Below are positions 1 through 11,000 of a stretch of 64,000 nucleotides of DNA, one piece after another. Position 1 is the first letter of the stretch, and each line of letters starts with the position of its first letter. The notes under the pieces were generated by a model that worked only from the letters and a program-made list of their open reading frames with translations, made no database searches and had not been told where the DNA came from. Origin of the DNA: Methanoculleus sp. (GTDB lineage Archaea > Halobacteriota > Methanomicrobia > Methanomicrobiales > Methanoculleaceae); assembly GCA_018433835.1 (NCBI GenBank), contig JAHDQM010000011.1, positions 99,061 through 163,060 on the forward strand, written 5' to 3'. Position numbers and translations under genes: made by a program.

Positions 1-85
1 CCGGGCCGCTCACCGAAGCACTGGAGGCAGGCAGCCGATCCGCGAATAATAAATGATCCGGAAGCCTTCAGATCAATAGGGTCTG

Positions 86-1948
86 ATGGCACCTCGTATC
101 ACAAAGAGCCCCCTCCAGTTCCTGCCGATGGGGCGCTACCTGAAACCCCGGATGGTCCTGGTCGCAGTAACTTCCGGTACCGCAGTCCTTGCCGCGCTCT
201 TTGTGGAGCCTCCCGGCACCAATCTCATCCTCTGGTTCCTTCTTTTCCTTCCCGCCGCGATCGCCGGCTACCTCTACCGCGAGCGGGGGATCGTCGTCGC
301 CACCGTGCTCGGGCTTGCTTACATAGGCGTCACGGTGCTGCGTGCGTACCCCGAGCCGGGCGCGCTCCTCCCCTTCGTCGCCATGATCGCCCTTGCGTCG
401 CTCGCCTCGACCGTCGGCTACTCGGCCCGGGAGCAGATCCACCACCGGGAGGCCATGGAACGGGCTCCCGGCGGTGCGTTTCTTATCAGGCAGGAGGACG
501 GGACGATAGCGGACGCGAACCACGACTTCGCGGAGCTCCTCGACTACACGACAGAAGACCTGCAGGACCTGCCGATATCGAGGATCTGGCCGTTCGCCGA
601 CGACCGCGAACGGTTCTTCGCCCAGGCAAAACCGGATGCGGGCAACGTGGTCCTCGAGACGCAGTTCGTCGACCGGGACGGCAAAATACGCTGGTTCGTC
701 CTCTGGGGGCGCTGCTTCGACGATGCCGTCATCTCCTGCCGGGTCTCGGACATCACCCGGTACAAAGAAGCGGAAGCGGCCCTGAACGCCGAACACCGCC
801 GCCTCTTCTCGATCCTGGACACGCTCCCCGCCTACGTCACCCTGCAGGCGGAAGACCACACTTTCCGGTTCGCCAACAAGGCGTTCAGGGAGACCTTCGG
901 CGACCCGGGGGACAGGGCCTGCTACGAAGTGCAGCGCGGCTCCCGCCGGCCCTGCAACCCCTGCCAAAGCGCGCTGGTCTTCACCCTCAGGAGCCCGCAG
1001 CGGTGGGAGTGGGACCACATGAACGGGAAGACCTACGAGGTCCACGCCTACCCGTTCACCGACACGGACGGGTCGCCCCTGATGCTGCAGCTCGGGATCG
1101 ACATCACCCAGCGGGTGCAGGCGGAAGAGGCGCTCAAAGGGTTTGCCGGGAACCTCCAGGCAAAGAACCGGGAACTTGAGGTGCTGCGAAGCCAGCTCTA
1201 CGTCGTCAACCAGGAACTCGACGAGATGGTCAGGGAGCGGACCGCCGACGTGGAGAAACTCCTCGCCCAGAAGGACGAGTTCATATCGCAGCTCGGGCAC
1301 GACCTCAAGACGCCCTTAACCCCGCTGGTCGCGCTCCTGCCGAGGATCATCGAGCGGGAGCAGGATCCGGGGCTCCGGCGCCTCCTCGAGATCGCCGGCC
1401 ACAACGTCACTTACATGAAGGATCTGGTCCAGAAGACCCTGCAACTCGCCCGGATGAACTCGCTCTACATCGAGCTCGACCTCGAACCCCTCGACCTGCA
1501 GACCGAGTTGAACAACATCTTAAGGAACTACGCGGTCACGCTCAAGACGAAGACCATCGCCCTCAACAACAACGTCCCGCCGCAGATCACCGTCAGGGCC
1601 GACCGGGTCCTCCTCGGCGAGATCTTCAATAACCTGATCGCCAACGCCATCAAATACATGCAGGACGGCACGGGGACCATCACCATCGACGCCGCTCGCG
1701 AGCAGGAGGTCGTGGTCGTCTCGGTCAGGGACACCGGGATCGGCATGACCCGCGAACAGCTCGACAAGGCGTTTGCCGAGTTCTACAAGGCCGACCCCTC
1801 CCGGCACGACCTCGATTCCCCGGGCCTCGGTCTCACGATCTGTCGGCGGATCGTGGAGCGGCACGGAGGACGGATATGGGCCGAGAGTGCCGGAGAAGGA
1901 ATGGGCTCGACCATTATATTCACCCTCGAAGCAATCGACGCGCCGTGA
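86..1948 (+). CDS. Membrane PAS-domain sensor histidine kinase
   Basis: Signal-transducing histidine kinase of 620 residues. Four hydrophobic segments lie in the first ~112 residues, making an N-terminal membrane domain. Two PAS-like domains follow (about 125-230 and 235-350; the second has Cys-rich CYEVQRGSRRPCNPC), then a coiled coil. The HisKA box GHDLKTPLTPL places the phospho-acceptor at about His405. The HATPase domain shows an N box (NLIANAIKYM), G1 (DTGIGM) and G2 (GLGLTI). The ATG sits just after a short leader. A CheY-like receiver starts 78 bases downstream behind its own TATA-like box, so the two may form a signalling pair. Ligand unknown. Confidence 0.93.
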   Translation: MAPRITKSPLQFLPMGRYLKPRMVLVAVTSGTAVLAALFVEPPGTNLILWFLLFLPAAIAGYLYRERGIVVATVLGLAYIGVTVLRAYPEPGALLPFVAMIALASLASTVGYSAREQIHHREAMERAPGGAFLIRQEDGTIADANHDFAELLDYTTEDLQDLPISRIWPFADDRERFFAQAKPDAGNVVLETQFVDRDGKIRWFVLWGRCFDDAVISCRVSDITRYKEAEAALNAEHRRLFSILDTLPAYVTLQAEDHTFRFANKAFRETFGDPGDRACYEVQRGSRRPCNPCQSALVFTLRSPQRWEWDHMNGKTYEVHAYPFTDTDGSPLMLQLGIDITQRVQAEEALKGFAGNLQAKNRELEVLRSQLYVVNQELDEMVRERTADVEKLLAQKDEFISQLGHDLKTPLTPLVALLPRIIEREQDPGLRRLLEIAGHNVTYMKDLVQKTLQLARMNSLYIELDLEPLDLQTELNNILRNYAVTLKTKTIALNNNVPPQITVRADRVLLGEIFNNLIANAIKYMQDGTGTITIDAAREQEVVVVSVRDTGIGMTREQLDKAFAEFYKADPSRHDLDSPGLGLTICRRIVERHGGRIWAESAGEGMGSTIIFTLEAIDAP

Positions 1949-1963
1949 GAAGAATCCGCAGGG

Positions 1964-1970
1964 TTATATA
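1964..1970 (+). promoter_or_regulatory. TATA box upstream of the CheY-like gene
   Basis: TTATATA lies about 57 bases before the ATG at 2027, in a gap between two same-strand genes. This fits an archaeal TBP site and suggests the receiver and the CheB-like gene have their own transcript. No BRE was assigned with confidence. Confidence 0.5.
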
Positions 1971-2026
1971 TTGGTCCGGGCGAGAGAAACTACTCAAAGA
2001 CCCGGTGGGTTCCGGGGAGGGGGCAG

Positions 2027-2413
2027 ATGACGGAAGTGCCGTGCCAGCGGATTATGGTCGTCGATGACGACGTGTTCATCCTCGAGGTGATGAAGGAACT
2101 CTTCGAACCGGAGGGAATCGAGGTCGTCGCCGTGGAGAGCGGCGATGCCTGCATCGCGGAGCTGAAGAAGGGGTTCCGGGGCGTCGTCCTGATGGACATC
2201 ATGATGCCCAGAAAGGACGGCTGGGAGACGATCAAAGAGATGCTCGACCTGGACCTCATGGAGGGGAACGTCGTCGCGATGCTCACCGCGAAAGACGTCC
2301 CGGACGGAGAACTGGAATACATCAAAGAGCACGTCATCGACTACATCACGAAGCCGTTCGAGGCGGACGAGATCGTGACCGTCGTGAAGGGCTACCTCGA
2401 CTATCTCGCATGA
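2027..2413 (+). CDS. CheY-like response regulator, single receiver domain
   Basis: A receiver-only protein of 128 residues. The acidic pocket is visible as VVDDD near the N-terminus, the phospho-acceptor Asp is in LMDIMMPRKDG, the Thr/Ser switch region is MLTAKD, and the conserved Lys is in ITKPFEADE. No output domain follows, so it must act through protein partners. It lies just downstream of a membrane histidine kinase and overlaps the next gene by ATGA, which indicates translational coupling with the CheB-like esterase. Confidence 0.92.
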   Translation: MTEVPCQRIMVVDDDVFILEVMKELFEPEGIEVVAVESGDACIAELKKGFRGVVLMDIMMPRKDGWETIKEMLDLDLMEGNVVAMLTAKDVPDGELEYIKEHVIDYITKPFEADEIVTVVKGYLDYLA

Positions 2414-3009
2414 TGAGGACGCGCATGGAGAACGCCGCACCGCCCAACCGGACGATCGTGGTCATCGGTTCCTCGACCGGCGGCCCGCGAACGCTTGAGA
2501 CGATCTTTTCGCGGTTCCCGCTCGTCGATGCCGCCATCATCATCGTCCAGCACATGCCGCTCTACATCAACAGTTCGCTCTGCAGGCATCTTGCAAAGAC
2601 CACTCAAATGGAGGTCGGGATCGCGGAAGACGGCGATCCCGTGGAGCACGGCACGATCTACGTGGCCCCAAGCGATGTCCACTTAAAACTCGTCGGAAAC
2701 CGGACCATCCGTCTCTTCAACGACGAGAAGGTGCAGTTCGTCAGGCCCTCGATCGACGTCGCCATGACATCGCTCGAGAAGAGCAGCGGCGACCGGTTCG
2801 CCGGGGTGATCCTCTCGGGGATGGGGAGCGACGGGGCCCAGGGGATCCGCCACATCAAGTCCATCGGCGGCGCCACCCTCGCGCAGGCCCTCCGGACCTG
2901 CGCCATCCACGCCATGCCCCGAGCCGCGTTCGAGACCGGAAAGGTGGACCAGATGCTCCCGCCGGAAGGAATCCGGGAGCAGATCATCCGGATCGCACGC
3001 ACCGCCTGA
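2410..3009 (+). CDS. Stand-alone CheB-type methylesterase domain protein
   Basis: 199 residues matching the catalytic half of CheB, which demethylates or deamidates glutamates in chemoreceptors. The catalytic triad appears intact: Ser22 in GSSTGG, His48 in VQHMP and Asp141 in MGSDGA. The usual N-terminal receiver is absent, but a separate receiver gene overlaps the start (ATGA), so the two may act together as a split CheB. An internal Met at 2425 (MENAAPP) is an alternative start. No chemoreceptor, cheA or cheR operon is adjacent, so the target is unknown. Confidence 0.9.
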   Translation: MMRTRMENAAPPNRTIVVIGSSTGGPRTLETIFSRFPLVDAAIIIVQHMPLYINSSLCRHLAKTTQMEVGIAEDGDPVEHGTIYVAPSDVHLKLVGNRTIRLFNDEKVQFVRPSIDVAMTSLEKSSGDRFAGVILSGMGSDGAQGIRHIKSIGGATLAQALRTCAIHAMPRAAFETGKVDQMLPPEGIREQIIRIARTA

Positions 3010-3067
3010 GGCGGTCCGGTCATCGATCCCGAGCCTTCTAAATGCGTGAAGAACCCATACTCCATGC

Positions 3068-6000
3068 ATGGAGGTCTCGCCTGCTACCGCCCGGTACTTC
3101 GACGAACTGATGGCCGGGCTTGAGTCCGCGATGCAGCTCGCCGCTGCCGCAAGGACCCGCGGACTCGATCCGAGGACGGAGATCGAGATCCCGGTGGCAA
3201 GCGACCTCGCCGACCGCGTGGAGGCACTCCTCGGCTACAAGGGGATCGCGGCCCGGATACGGGAGCTCGAACAGGAGATGTCCCGGGAAGAGACGGCACT
3301 CCGCATCGGCGACGATTTTGCAGCTAAAATGTTCGGCGAGACCACGCCGGAGGAGATCCTCGACCACGCCATCCGGGGAGCGATGGCGCTCCTGACGGAG
3401 GGCGTGGTGGCCGCCCCGACGGAGGGGATTGCAAAAGTCAGTCTCGGGAAGAACGACGACGGGACCGATTACTTAAAGATCTACTACGCGGGCCCTATCC
3501 GGAGCGCCGGCGGGACGGCGCAGGCGCTCTCGGTGCTGGTGGGCGACTACGTGCGCCAGGCGCTCGGGATCGGCCGCTACGTCCCCCGCCCCGAGGAGGT
3601 GGAGCGCTACATCGAGGAGATCCGGCAGTACAACAACATCATGAGCCTGCAGTATCTCCCGAGCGAGAAGGAGCTCCGGATGATCATCACAAACTGCCCG
3701 GTCTGCATCGACGGCGAGCCGACCGAGCAGCAGGAGGTGAGCGGCTACCGGAACCTGGAGCGGGTGGAGACGAACACCGTCCGGGGCGGGATGGCGCTGG
3801 TGGTCGCGGAAGGGCTGGCCTTAAAAGCCCCGAAAGTCCAGAAAAACGTCAAAAAGATGAAGATGGAGGGCTGGGACTGGCTCGAGGAGATGATCGGCGG
3901 CGGCGCCGCAAAGAGCGACGACGATGACGCGGGCGCCGCGATCAAGCCCAAGGACAAGTACATCCGGGACCTGATCGGCGGACGGCCGGTCTTTTCGTAC
4001 CCGATGCGCAAAGGGGGGTTCCGGCTGCGCCTGGGCCGGGCGCGGAACACCGGGTTTGCTGCTGCGGGCTTAAATCCCGCGACGCTGCACATCCTCGGGG
4101 ACTTCCTCGCGGTCGGGACCCAGATGAAGGTCGAGCGCCCGGGGAAGGCGGCCGGGATCGTGCCGGTGGACTCGATCCAGGGGCCGACGGTCAAGCTCCG
4201 GAGCGGGGAGGTGCGCCGGGTGGACGACGCGGCGGAGGCCCGCCGCCTTGCCGGGCAGGTGGACGAGATCCTGGACGTCGGCGAGATCCTGATCAGTTTC
4301 GGGGAGTTCATGGAGAACAACCACCCGCTGATGCCCCCGAGTTACTGCGAGGAGTGGTGGATGCTCGAAGGCGGTCCGCGCCACCCGGAGAGCGAGCTCG
4401 AGGCGATAGAGTTCGCGCTCGACGGCGCACCCCTCCACCCCGACTACACCTACATGTGGGACGACGTCGCCCCGGCCGAGATCGCCCTCCTCGCGGAAGC
4501 GGTCGGCACCGGCGGCAGGGTCGAGGACGGGGTGCTGATGCTGCCGGATACGGCGGAGACGAAGGCGATCCTCGAGGAACTCCTGGTGCCCCATCACCTC
4601 TCGGGGGATCGGATCGCGATCGGTGAGCACCTGGTCTTCCTCGCCTGCCTCGGCCTGACGCTGCAGCTTGCGAAGCGTCCGGCGTGGCAGGACGCCCCGA
4701 TGGAGAACTCGCTCGACCTCGTGATGCACCTCTCGGGCTTTACGGTCCGCTCGCGGGCGGGCACCCGGATAGGCGGCCGGATGGGGCGGCCGGGGAAGTC
4801 GAAGCCGCGGGAGATGCGGCCGCCGCCCCACTCGCTCTTTCCCATCGGCGACGAGGGCGGTTCCCGCCGGTCGTTCCAGGCGGCCTGCTCCTCGAAACCG
4901 CGGTCCAACACGGACGGCGGGCTGATCGAGGTGGAGGTCGGGGAGCGGCAGTGCCCCGCCTGCGGCGCCTTCACCTACAAGAACCTCTGCGAGTGCGGTG
5001 CGCACACGAACCCGGTCTTTAGGTGCCAAAAGTGCGGCAAAGACGTCGGGAAGGAGATCTGCCCCCGGTGCAACGCGGAGACGGTCTGCCTCCAGAAGGT
5101 CACGATCAACGTGAAAAGCGAGTACTCGGCGGCGATGGAGAAACTCGGGGTTCGCGAGTCCTCGGTCGCGCTCCTAAAAGGCGTCAAGGGGCTTATCTCC
5201 CGCGAGCGGCCGGTGGAGCCGATCGAGAAGGGGATCCTCCGGGCGCTGCAGAACCTTTATGTCTTCAAGGACGGCACCTCCCGCTACGACATGATCGACC
5301 TTCCCCTGACGCATTTCCGGCCGGACGAGGTCGGCGTCCCCATCGAGCGGCTCCGGGAACTCGGCTACACCCACGACATCTACGGCCGGGAACTCGTCTC
5401 GGCCGACCAGGTGCTGGAACTCCGCCACCAGGACATCCTGGTCTCGGAGGACTGCGGCGAGTGGCTGGTCCGGGTGGCGAAGTTCGTCGACGACCTCCTG
5501 GTGAGGTTCTACGGGCTTGAGGCGTTCTATAAAGCGGAGAAACCGCTCGACCTCGTGGGCCACCTCCTGATGGGGCTTGCCCCGCACACGAGCGCCGGGG
5601 TCCTCGCCCGGCTGATCGGGTTCTCGAAGGCCGCGGTCGGCTACGGCCACCCGTTCTTCCACGCGGCGAAACGGCGGAACTGTTTTGCGGGCGATACGGA
5701 GATCACCGTCTCCGACGGCCGGCGGTGGACGGCGATGCCGATCAGGCAGTTCGTGGTGGAGAACTTCGACGTCGCGAAGCCGGGCCTGGATCACGTCGGG
5801 ACGTTCTACTCCGATCCTCGCCAGCCGTTCTACGTCCGGAGCATCGACCCGCAGGGAAAGACCAGCCTGAAGAGAGTGACCTCCGTCTCGGTCCACCGGG
5901 CCCCGGCGCACCTGATCCGGTTCGCGACGAAGCGGGGGAGGATTCTCTCGGTCACGCCCGACCACGCGATGCTGGTCTGGGACACGGATTACCTGCGAAA

Positions 6001-6928
6001 GATCCGGGCGCTCGAGGTCGCGGTCGGCGACCGCGTCCCGGTGGAGGAGGGCGGGCTCGTCGTGGCGGACGAGGTCGTCGCCCGGGAGACCGTGCAGGCG
6101 CTCGACGACCGGGTCTACTGCCTGACGGTCGCCGATAACCATACGCTGGTCGCAAACGGCATCTTCTGCGGCCAGTGCGACGGCGACGAGGACTGCGTGA
6201 TGCTCCTCCTCGACGGGCTGATCAACTTCTCCCGGGCCTACCTCCCCGAGACCCGGGGCGGGACGATGGACGCGCCGCTGGTCCTGACCACCCGGATAGA
6301 CCCGGCGGAAGTCGACAAGGAGAGCCTCAACGTCGACGTCTGCGACCACTACCCCCTCGAGGTCTACAACGGCTGCCTCGCCTATGCTCACCCCAAAGAC
6401 CTCGACAAATACGTCGACCGGGTGGAGCGGCGGCTCGGGACCCCGGCACAGTGCGAGGGGTTCCTCTTCACCCACCCGACCTCGAACATCTCGGCGGGGC
6501 CGCTCGAGTCCACCTACACGAAGCTCGGGTCGATGCTCGACAAACTCGAGGCGGAGCTCGACCTCGCGAAGAAGATCCGGGCGGTGGACGAGGACGACGT
6601 CGCGGAGAGGGTCTTAAATACCCACTTCATCCGCGACCTCCAGGGCAACCTCAACGCGTTTTCGAAGCAGAAGGTCCGGTGCATGAAGTGCAACGCGAAG
6701 TACCGCCGGATGCCGCTTGCGGGGAAGTGCACCCGCTGCGGGGGCAACGTCATCCCCACGGTCCACGAGGGCTCGGTGAAGAAGTACCTGGAGATGTCGC
6801 GCAACATCTGCGCGACCTACGCGGTCTCGGCGTACACGAAGCAGCGGGTGGAGGTCCTCTTCATGCAGATCGAGTCGACCTTCGGCCAGCCCCCGGAGAA
6901 GCAGCTGGGGCTCGCGGATTTTATGTAA
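3068..6928 (+). CDS. polC: DNA polymerase II (PolD) large subunit DP2, intein-containing
   Basis: Catalytic large subunit of the archaeal replicative D-family polymerase, which works with DP1 (not in this window). The precursor is 1286 residues; removing a 165-residue intein leaves 1121, normal for euryarchaeal DP2. Visible features are the conserved N-terminal region, a cysteine-rich zinc region around 630-680 (CPACG, CQKCG, CPRCN), the catalytic NCDGDED motif split by the intein, and a C-terminal zinc finger (CMKCN...CTRCGG). The ATG at 3068 follows a short AT-rich box. The gene stands alone before tRNA-Leu. Confidence 0.97.
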   Translation: MEVSPATARYFDELMAGLESAMQLAAAARTRGLDPRTEIEIPVASDLADRVEALLGYKGIAARIRELEQEMSREETALRIGDDFAAKMFGETTPEEILDHAIRGAMALLTEGVVAAPTEGIAKVSLGKNDDGTDYLKIYYAGPIRSAGGTAQALSVLVGDYVRQALGIGRYVPRPEEVERYIEEIRQYNNIMSLQYLPSEKELRMIITNCPVCIDGEPTEQQEVSGYRNLERVETNTVRGGMALVVAEGLALKAPKVQKNVKKMKMEGWDWLEEMIGGGAAKSDDDDAGAAIKPKDKYIRDLIGGRPVFSYPMRKGGFRLRLGRARNTGFAAAGLNPATLHILGDFLAVGTQMKVERPGKAAGIVPVDSIQGPTVKLRSGEVRRVDDAAEARRLAGQVDEILDVGEILISFGEFMENNHPLMPPSYCEEWWMLEGGPRHPESELEAIEFALDGAPLHPDYTYMWDDVAPAEIALLAEAVGTGGRVEDGVLMLPDTAETKAILEELLVPHHLSGDRIAIGEHLVFLACLGLTLQLAKRPAWQDAPMENSLDLVMHLSGFTVRSRAGTRIGGRMGRPGKSKPREMRPPPHSLFPIGDEGGSRRSFQAACSSKPRSNTDGGLIEVEVGERQCPACGAFTYKNLCECGAHTNPVFRCQKCGKDVGKEICPRCNAETVCLQKVTINVKSEYSAAMEKLGVRESSVALLKGVKGLISRERPVEPIEKGILRALQNLYVFKDGTSRYDMIDLPLTHFRPDEVGVPIERLRELGYTHDIYGRELVSADQVLELRHQDILVSEDCGEWLVRVAKFVDDLLVRFYGLEAFYKAEKPLDLVGHLLMGLAPHTSAGVLARLIGFSKAAVGYGHPFFHAAKRRNCFAGDTEITVSDGRRWTAMPIRQFVVENFDVAKPGLDHVGTFYSDPRQPFYVRSIDPQGKTSLKRVTSVSVHRAPAHLIRFATKRGRILSVTPDHAMLVWDTDYLRKIRALEVAVGDRVPVEEGGLVVADEVVARETVQALDDRVYCLTVADNHTLVANGIFCGQCDGDEDCVMLLLDGLINFSRAYLPETRGGTMDAPLVLTTRIDPAEVDKESLNVDVCDHYPLEVYNGCLAYAHPKDLDKYVDRVERRLGTPAQCEGFLFTHPTSNISAGPLESTYTKLGSMLDKLEAELDLAKKIRAVDEDDVAERVLNTHFIRDLQGNLNAFSKQKVRCMKCNAKYRRMPLAGKCTRCGGNVIPTVHEGSVKKYLEMSRNICATYAVSAYTKQRVEVLFMQIESTFGQPPEKQLGLADFM
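5681..6175 (+). other. Mini-intein in DP2 active site (C-terminal Gln)
   Basis: Residues 872-1036 of the precursor. The segment begins [10 protein letters not shown] (block A, nucleophile Cys1), contains a block B-like stretch ending SVTPDHAML, and ends [21 protein letters not shown] followed by Cys+1 of the host motif CDGDED. Removing it rejoins RRN to CDGDEDC. At 165 residues there is no room for a LAGLIDADG homing endonuclease, so it is a splicing-only mini-intein. The last residue is Gln rather than Asn and the penultimate residue is Gly rather than His; a C-terminal Gln is known for the PolII intein of Pyrococcus abyssi. Confidence 0.93.
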
Positions 6929-7051
6929 AGGTACGTGAGGGGTTCCGGCGACCGGCGGGTGTCCGGCGAGGGGCTCCGTCCCGGCGGAGGGTTGCCCGGC
7001 GGGGCCGGCCGCCATCAAACTCATTACTTCGCAGGTTCAAGAGGTACAGGC

Positions 7052-7134
7052 GCGAGTGTTACCGAGAGGCCAAAGGTGATCGACTCAAGATCGATTCTCG
7101 TAGGAGTTCGCAGGTTCGAATCCTGCCACTCGCA
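7052..7134 (+). tRNA. tRNA-Leu (CAA)
   Basis: An 83-nt cloverleaf with a long variable arm. The acceptor GCGAGTG pairs with CACTCGC, followed by discriminator A. The anticodon stem ATCGA/TCGAT encloses loop CTCAAGA, giving anticodon CAA (7086-7088). The T arm is GCAGG-TTCGAAT-CCTGC. CCA is not encoded. A restriction-modification island begins about 100 bases downstream, a common arrangement for tRNA-associated integration, but no second copy of the tRNA 3' end was found in the window. Confidence 0.95.
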
Positions 7135-7237
7135 TTCTGATCTTAAATGATCACTCCCACGGTAGAGTGATATGAACACTTATCTCTGGATCAGTTCATC
7201 TAATACACCTGTAATCAGGAGTGTAACAGAATGAAGT

Positions 7238-7567
7238 CTATTTTTTCCATAATTCGACAATCTTTAATTCCCTTTCAGGGTCTGTACGTTGAAACTCCTC
7301 AATAAGATCCTTAATAGAGTTTTTCTTAACAATATCAATCACTTTCACCTTTTGGCCCGGTGCATATTCCCTGTAATCAATATCTCCCTCTGTTAACATC
7401 CGAAGTAACCTCTTAAAGATATGATTTTTGACTTCTCCCTCGAGGAAATAACAATCTGCGTCCAGGCATACAGGGTATGGATCTCCCTCTCTTACATTTT
7501 TCAAGACAGAAGGTATGTAGTGGCGCGGTATAGTCATCTTCAGGAAGTCTACACCTTCTGGTTCCAT
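7238..7567 (-). pseudogene. C-terminal part of a frameshifted nucleotidyltransferase gene
   Basis: Minus-strand frame encoding a natural-looking acidic/hydrophobic sequence (from MEPEGVDFLK to IVELWKK). It overlaps the 3' part of the upstream nucleotidyltransferase reading frame by 155 bases in a frame shifted by one base. The upstream frame becomes Arg/Cys-rich and unnatural after about position 7570, exactly where this one becomes plausible, so both probably derive from one gene broken by a frameshift. A TAG precedes the ATG in this frame. It may be a real mutation or a sequencing error. Confidence 0.6.
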
Positions 7568-7994
7568 GGCAATCTAAACAATCGGGATACTCACGACAGG
7601 TCCGATAATCCCAAAGACTGTCATCAATAATAGGCTGAGATCCCGATTGCTCCAAGACATCATCGATAAGATCAAATTGACTGTGAAATATGTCAATCCC
7701 CTCTTCAACCAGTCTCTTTAGTCCCTCTTCGTCGATGATAAGGAGATAATCGATGTCACCGCACTGAGATCTTCCCATGGCATAACTGCCGAACATATAC
7801 AATGCCTTAACAACAGGTTTAAGATCCGATTGAAGGACGTTCTGGAAATTGAGATAGAACTGTTCTTCGAGGGGAATTAACGACTTCCTATCGAACTTTA
7901 TCCCCTCACAATATGCACATTCGCGTACTCCAAGGCAGTCGGTCTCGACTTCCCTCCCGCATCTTTCACAATTCACTCTGTGCGGAAAACCCAT
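7413..7994 (-). CDS. Zinc-ribbon plus nucleotidyltransferase domain protein (frameshifted 3' end)
   Basis: The Pol beta-type nucleotidyltransferase core is visible as MFGSYAMGRSQCGDIDYLLI (GS motif and DxD metal ligands). It is preceded by a four-Cys zinc-binding stretch (CERCGREVETDC...CAYC). The start at 7994 has a plausible GGGTGAT ribosome site; the frame is open from 8021. The frame begins immediately after the hsdR stop, so it is probably co-transcribed with hsdR. The tail after about 7570 is likely out of frame and the true C-terminus lies in the overlapping frame ending at 7238. Such domains occur in MNT antitoxins and other defence proteins; exact role unknown. Confidence 0.7.
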   Translation of the reverse strand: MGFPHRVNCERCGREVETDCLGVRECAYCEGIKFDRKSLIPLEEQFYLNFQNVLQSDLKPVVKALYMFGSYAMGRSQCGDIDYLLIIDEEGLKRLVEEGIDIFHSQFDLIDDVLEQSGSQPIIDDSLWDYRTCREYPDCLDCHGTRRCRLPEDDYTAPLHTFCLEKCKRGRSIPCMPGRRLLFPRGRSQKSYL

Positions 7995-8021
7995 CGATAT
8001 CACCCATGAGGTTGCAGTCAA

Positions 8022-11000
8022 TCAGGCTGCAACCTCGCCGCAGATTCTCTCGGCCTGCTCCAGGACAGTTCTCGTCGCCTGCTCCTGCATGTCCGGGGGA
8101 TAGCCGTATTTTCTCAGGATCCTCTTGATCATCACCCTCATCCTTGCCCGGACGCTCTCTTTCGCGGCCCAGTCTATCGCCACGTTCTTACGGATGGCTA
8201 CAACGAGCTCCGAGGCGATCTCCCGCAGGAGCTCGTCCTGCATCACTTCCCGCGCACTCTCGTTCTCGGCAAGGGCGTCGTAGAAGGCAAGCTCGGCATC
8301 GGAAAGACCGAGGTCCTCCCCACGTTGCACGGTGTCGCGGACATCTCGGGCCGTCTTGATGAGTTCCTCAAGGATGATGGCGGTCTCAACCGAACGGTTC
8401 TGATATCTCTTCACCGACGACTCAAGCATCTCCGAAAACTTCCGTGACTGGACTACGTTGCGCCTCAGTCTGGTCCGTATCTCATCCTCGATCAGTTTCC
8501 GCAACAGTTCGACTGCCACGTTCTTCTGCCGGAGGCCCCGGACCTCAGCGAGGAAGTCGTCGGAGAGGACGGAGATGTCCGGGTTCTTCAGTCCGGCCGC
8601 CTGGAAGATGTCGATGATGCCTTCAGGGGTGATGGCTTCCGAGACGAGTTGCTGGACGGCATGGTCGAGTTCGGCCTGGGATTTTGCCGTCCGTGCGGTT
8701 GTCTTTGCGATTGAGGCTTTGATGGTCTGGAAGAACGCCACGTCGGTTCGTATCCGGTCGGTCTCTTCGTGAGGAACGCAGAGCGAGAACGCCGTCGAGA
8801 GTTGCGTCACCGCATCGAGGAACCGCGACTTCCCGTCCTGTTGCGACAGGACATGCTCCATTGCGGCAGGAATGAGCGAGAGACGCTTGCCGGGATCGCC
8901 TGTGTTCCACGCCGACCAGTCGAATCCGTGGAGCATATCGCAACAGAGCTCGTACTTCTCAAGCATGACGAAGACTGCCTCTTCCTGCTCTTCGACGCTC
9001 AGGCCCTTGTGTTTCTTCCTCTCATCAGTGAATTCGGCAAGGGCTTCTTTGAGTTTCGGCGCGATTCCCAGATAGTCGACGATGAGGCCCCCTGGCTTGT
9101 CCCGGAAGACACGGTTCACGCGGGCGATGGTCTGCATGAGCGTATGGCCCTGCATGGGTTTGTCCACGTACATCGTGTGCAGGCAGGGAGCATCGAACCC
9201 GGTGATCCACATGTCCCGGACGATGACGATCTTCAGGGGATCGTCGGGGTCGACAAAGCGGTTTCGGATCCTGTTCCGCTGTGCCTTCGTCCGGAAGTGC
9301 ATCTGCCACTCGGGTTTTTCGGACGCGGAGCCGGACATCACGACCTTGACGGCTCCCGACGTATCGTCGTCACTGTGCCACTCAGGCCGGAGGCGGGTGA
9401 TGGCATTGTACATTTCGACGCAGATGCGCCTGCTCATGCAGACGACCATCGCCTTGCCTTCGAGTGTCTCAAGGCGCTTTTCAAAGTGGCCGACGAGGTC
9501 TTCTGTGATCACCTCAATGCGATGCTCGGCGCCGATAACCGCCTCGAGTTGCGCCCACTTCGACCGCAGTCTCTCCCGGACGCTCTCTTCCTCGTTCTCG
9601 GTGACTTCCTCGAAGCCCTCATCGAGCACCGGTTTCTCTTCTTCGGCAAGGTCGAGTTTGACGTGGCGCCCCTCGTAGTAGATGGGGACGGTGACGCCGT
9701 CTTCGTTCGCCTGGACGACATCGTAGATGCTGATGTAATCCCCGAAGACCGCCCGGGTGTCCCGGTCCTTGAGCGAGATCGGTGTTCCGGTAAAACCGAT
9801 GGAGGAGGCGTTGGGGAGGGCCTGCCGGATGTACTCGGCAAACCCGTAGCGGATATACCCCGTCGCTTTATCGACGTGCGGCTTAAAGCCGTAGTGGCTG
9901 CGGTGCGCCTCGTCGGCGATGAAGACGATGTTGCGCCGTTCTGAGAGAACCGGATGGCTCTCCTCTTCTCTCTCGGGAAAGAACTTCTGGACCGTGGAGA
10001 AGATCACGCCGCCGGACTCACGCTGCAGCAGTTCGCGGAGGTGTGAGCGGCTCTCGGCCTGGACCGGGGTCTGCCGGATGTGCTCGCTGCACCGTGCGAA
10101 GGTATCGAAGAGCTGGCCGTCGAGGTCGTTCTGGTCGGTGAGGACAACGAGGGTCGGGTTCTCCATCCCGGGCGTGAGGATGATCTTTCTCGCGTAAAAG
10201 ACCATGGAGAGACTCTTTCCGGAACCCTGCGTATGCCAGATGACGCCGCCTTTCCTGTCGCCTTCGGGTGCGGAAGCCGTGACGGTGCTCTCCACCGCGG
10301 CCCTGACGGCGTGGAACTGGTGGTATGCCGCGATCTTTTTGACGAGCGCCTTACCGTCGTCTTCAAAGAGGATGTAGTCGGCGAGGTATTCGAGGAAACG
10401 CTCTCTCTGGAAGAGGCCTTTGAGGAGGACTTCGAGTTCCGGGATGGCGGCAGGTGCGGTCTCGTCGCCGTCGATCGTCCGCCAGTGCATGAACCGGTCT
10501 TCGTCGGCGGTCAGGGAGCCGACCCGTGCCTGGACGCCGTCGGAGATGACCATGACCTCGTTCGTGTAGAAGAGGGAGGGGATCTGCTGCTTGTAGGTCT
10601 GGAGCTGGTTGTAGGCCGACCAGATGGTGGCGCTCTCGTCGGCCGGATTCTTGAGTTCGATGACGCCCACGGGGATGCCGTTAACGAAGACGACGATATC
10701 CGGCCGCCGGTTGTGATCGCCCTCGACCATGGTGTACTGGTTGACGACGACAAGATCGTTTCTGTCGGGGTCTTTGAGGTCGATGACCTTCGCGAGGCCG
10801 TGGCGAATGGCTCCGTTCTCCCGGTACTCGACCGGGATGCCGTCGGTCAGGTAGCGGTGGAAGGTATGGTTGTTCTCGACGAGCGATGCGGAGGAGGGGG
10901 CTGTGAGTTTGCGGACGGCCTCATCGACGGCGCTCTCCGGGAGATTGGAGTTGATCCGGCGGAGCGAGGCGCGGACTCTCCGGGGGAGGAAGGGCTGGCC

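Noticed and set aside
5174..6475. Long minus-strand open frame opposite polC (433 codons)
   Set aside because: Antisense to the DP2 gene, Arg/Pro/Val-rich and without motifs, so it is a shadow of the GC-rich coding strand.
7052..7134. Second att copy of tRNA-Leu 3' end to mark the island
   Set aside because: No repeat of its 3' end was found downstream within the window; the only other tRNA found is Asn at 46169-46241.
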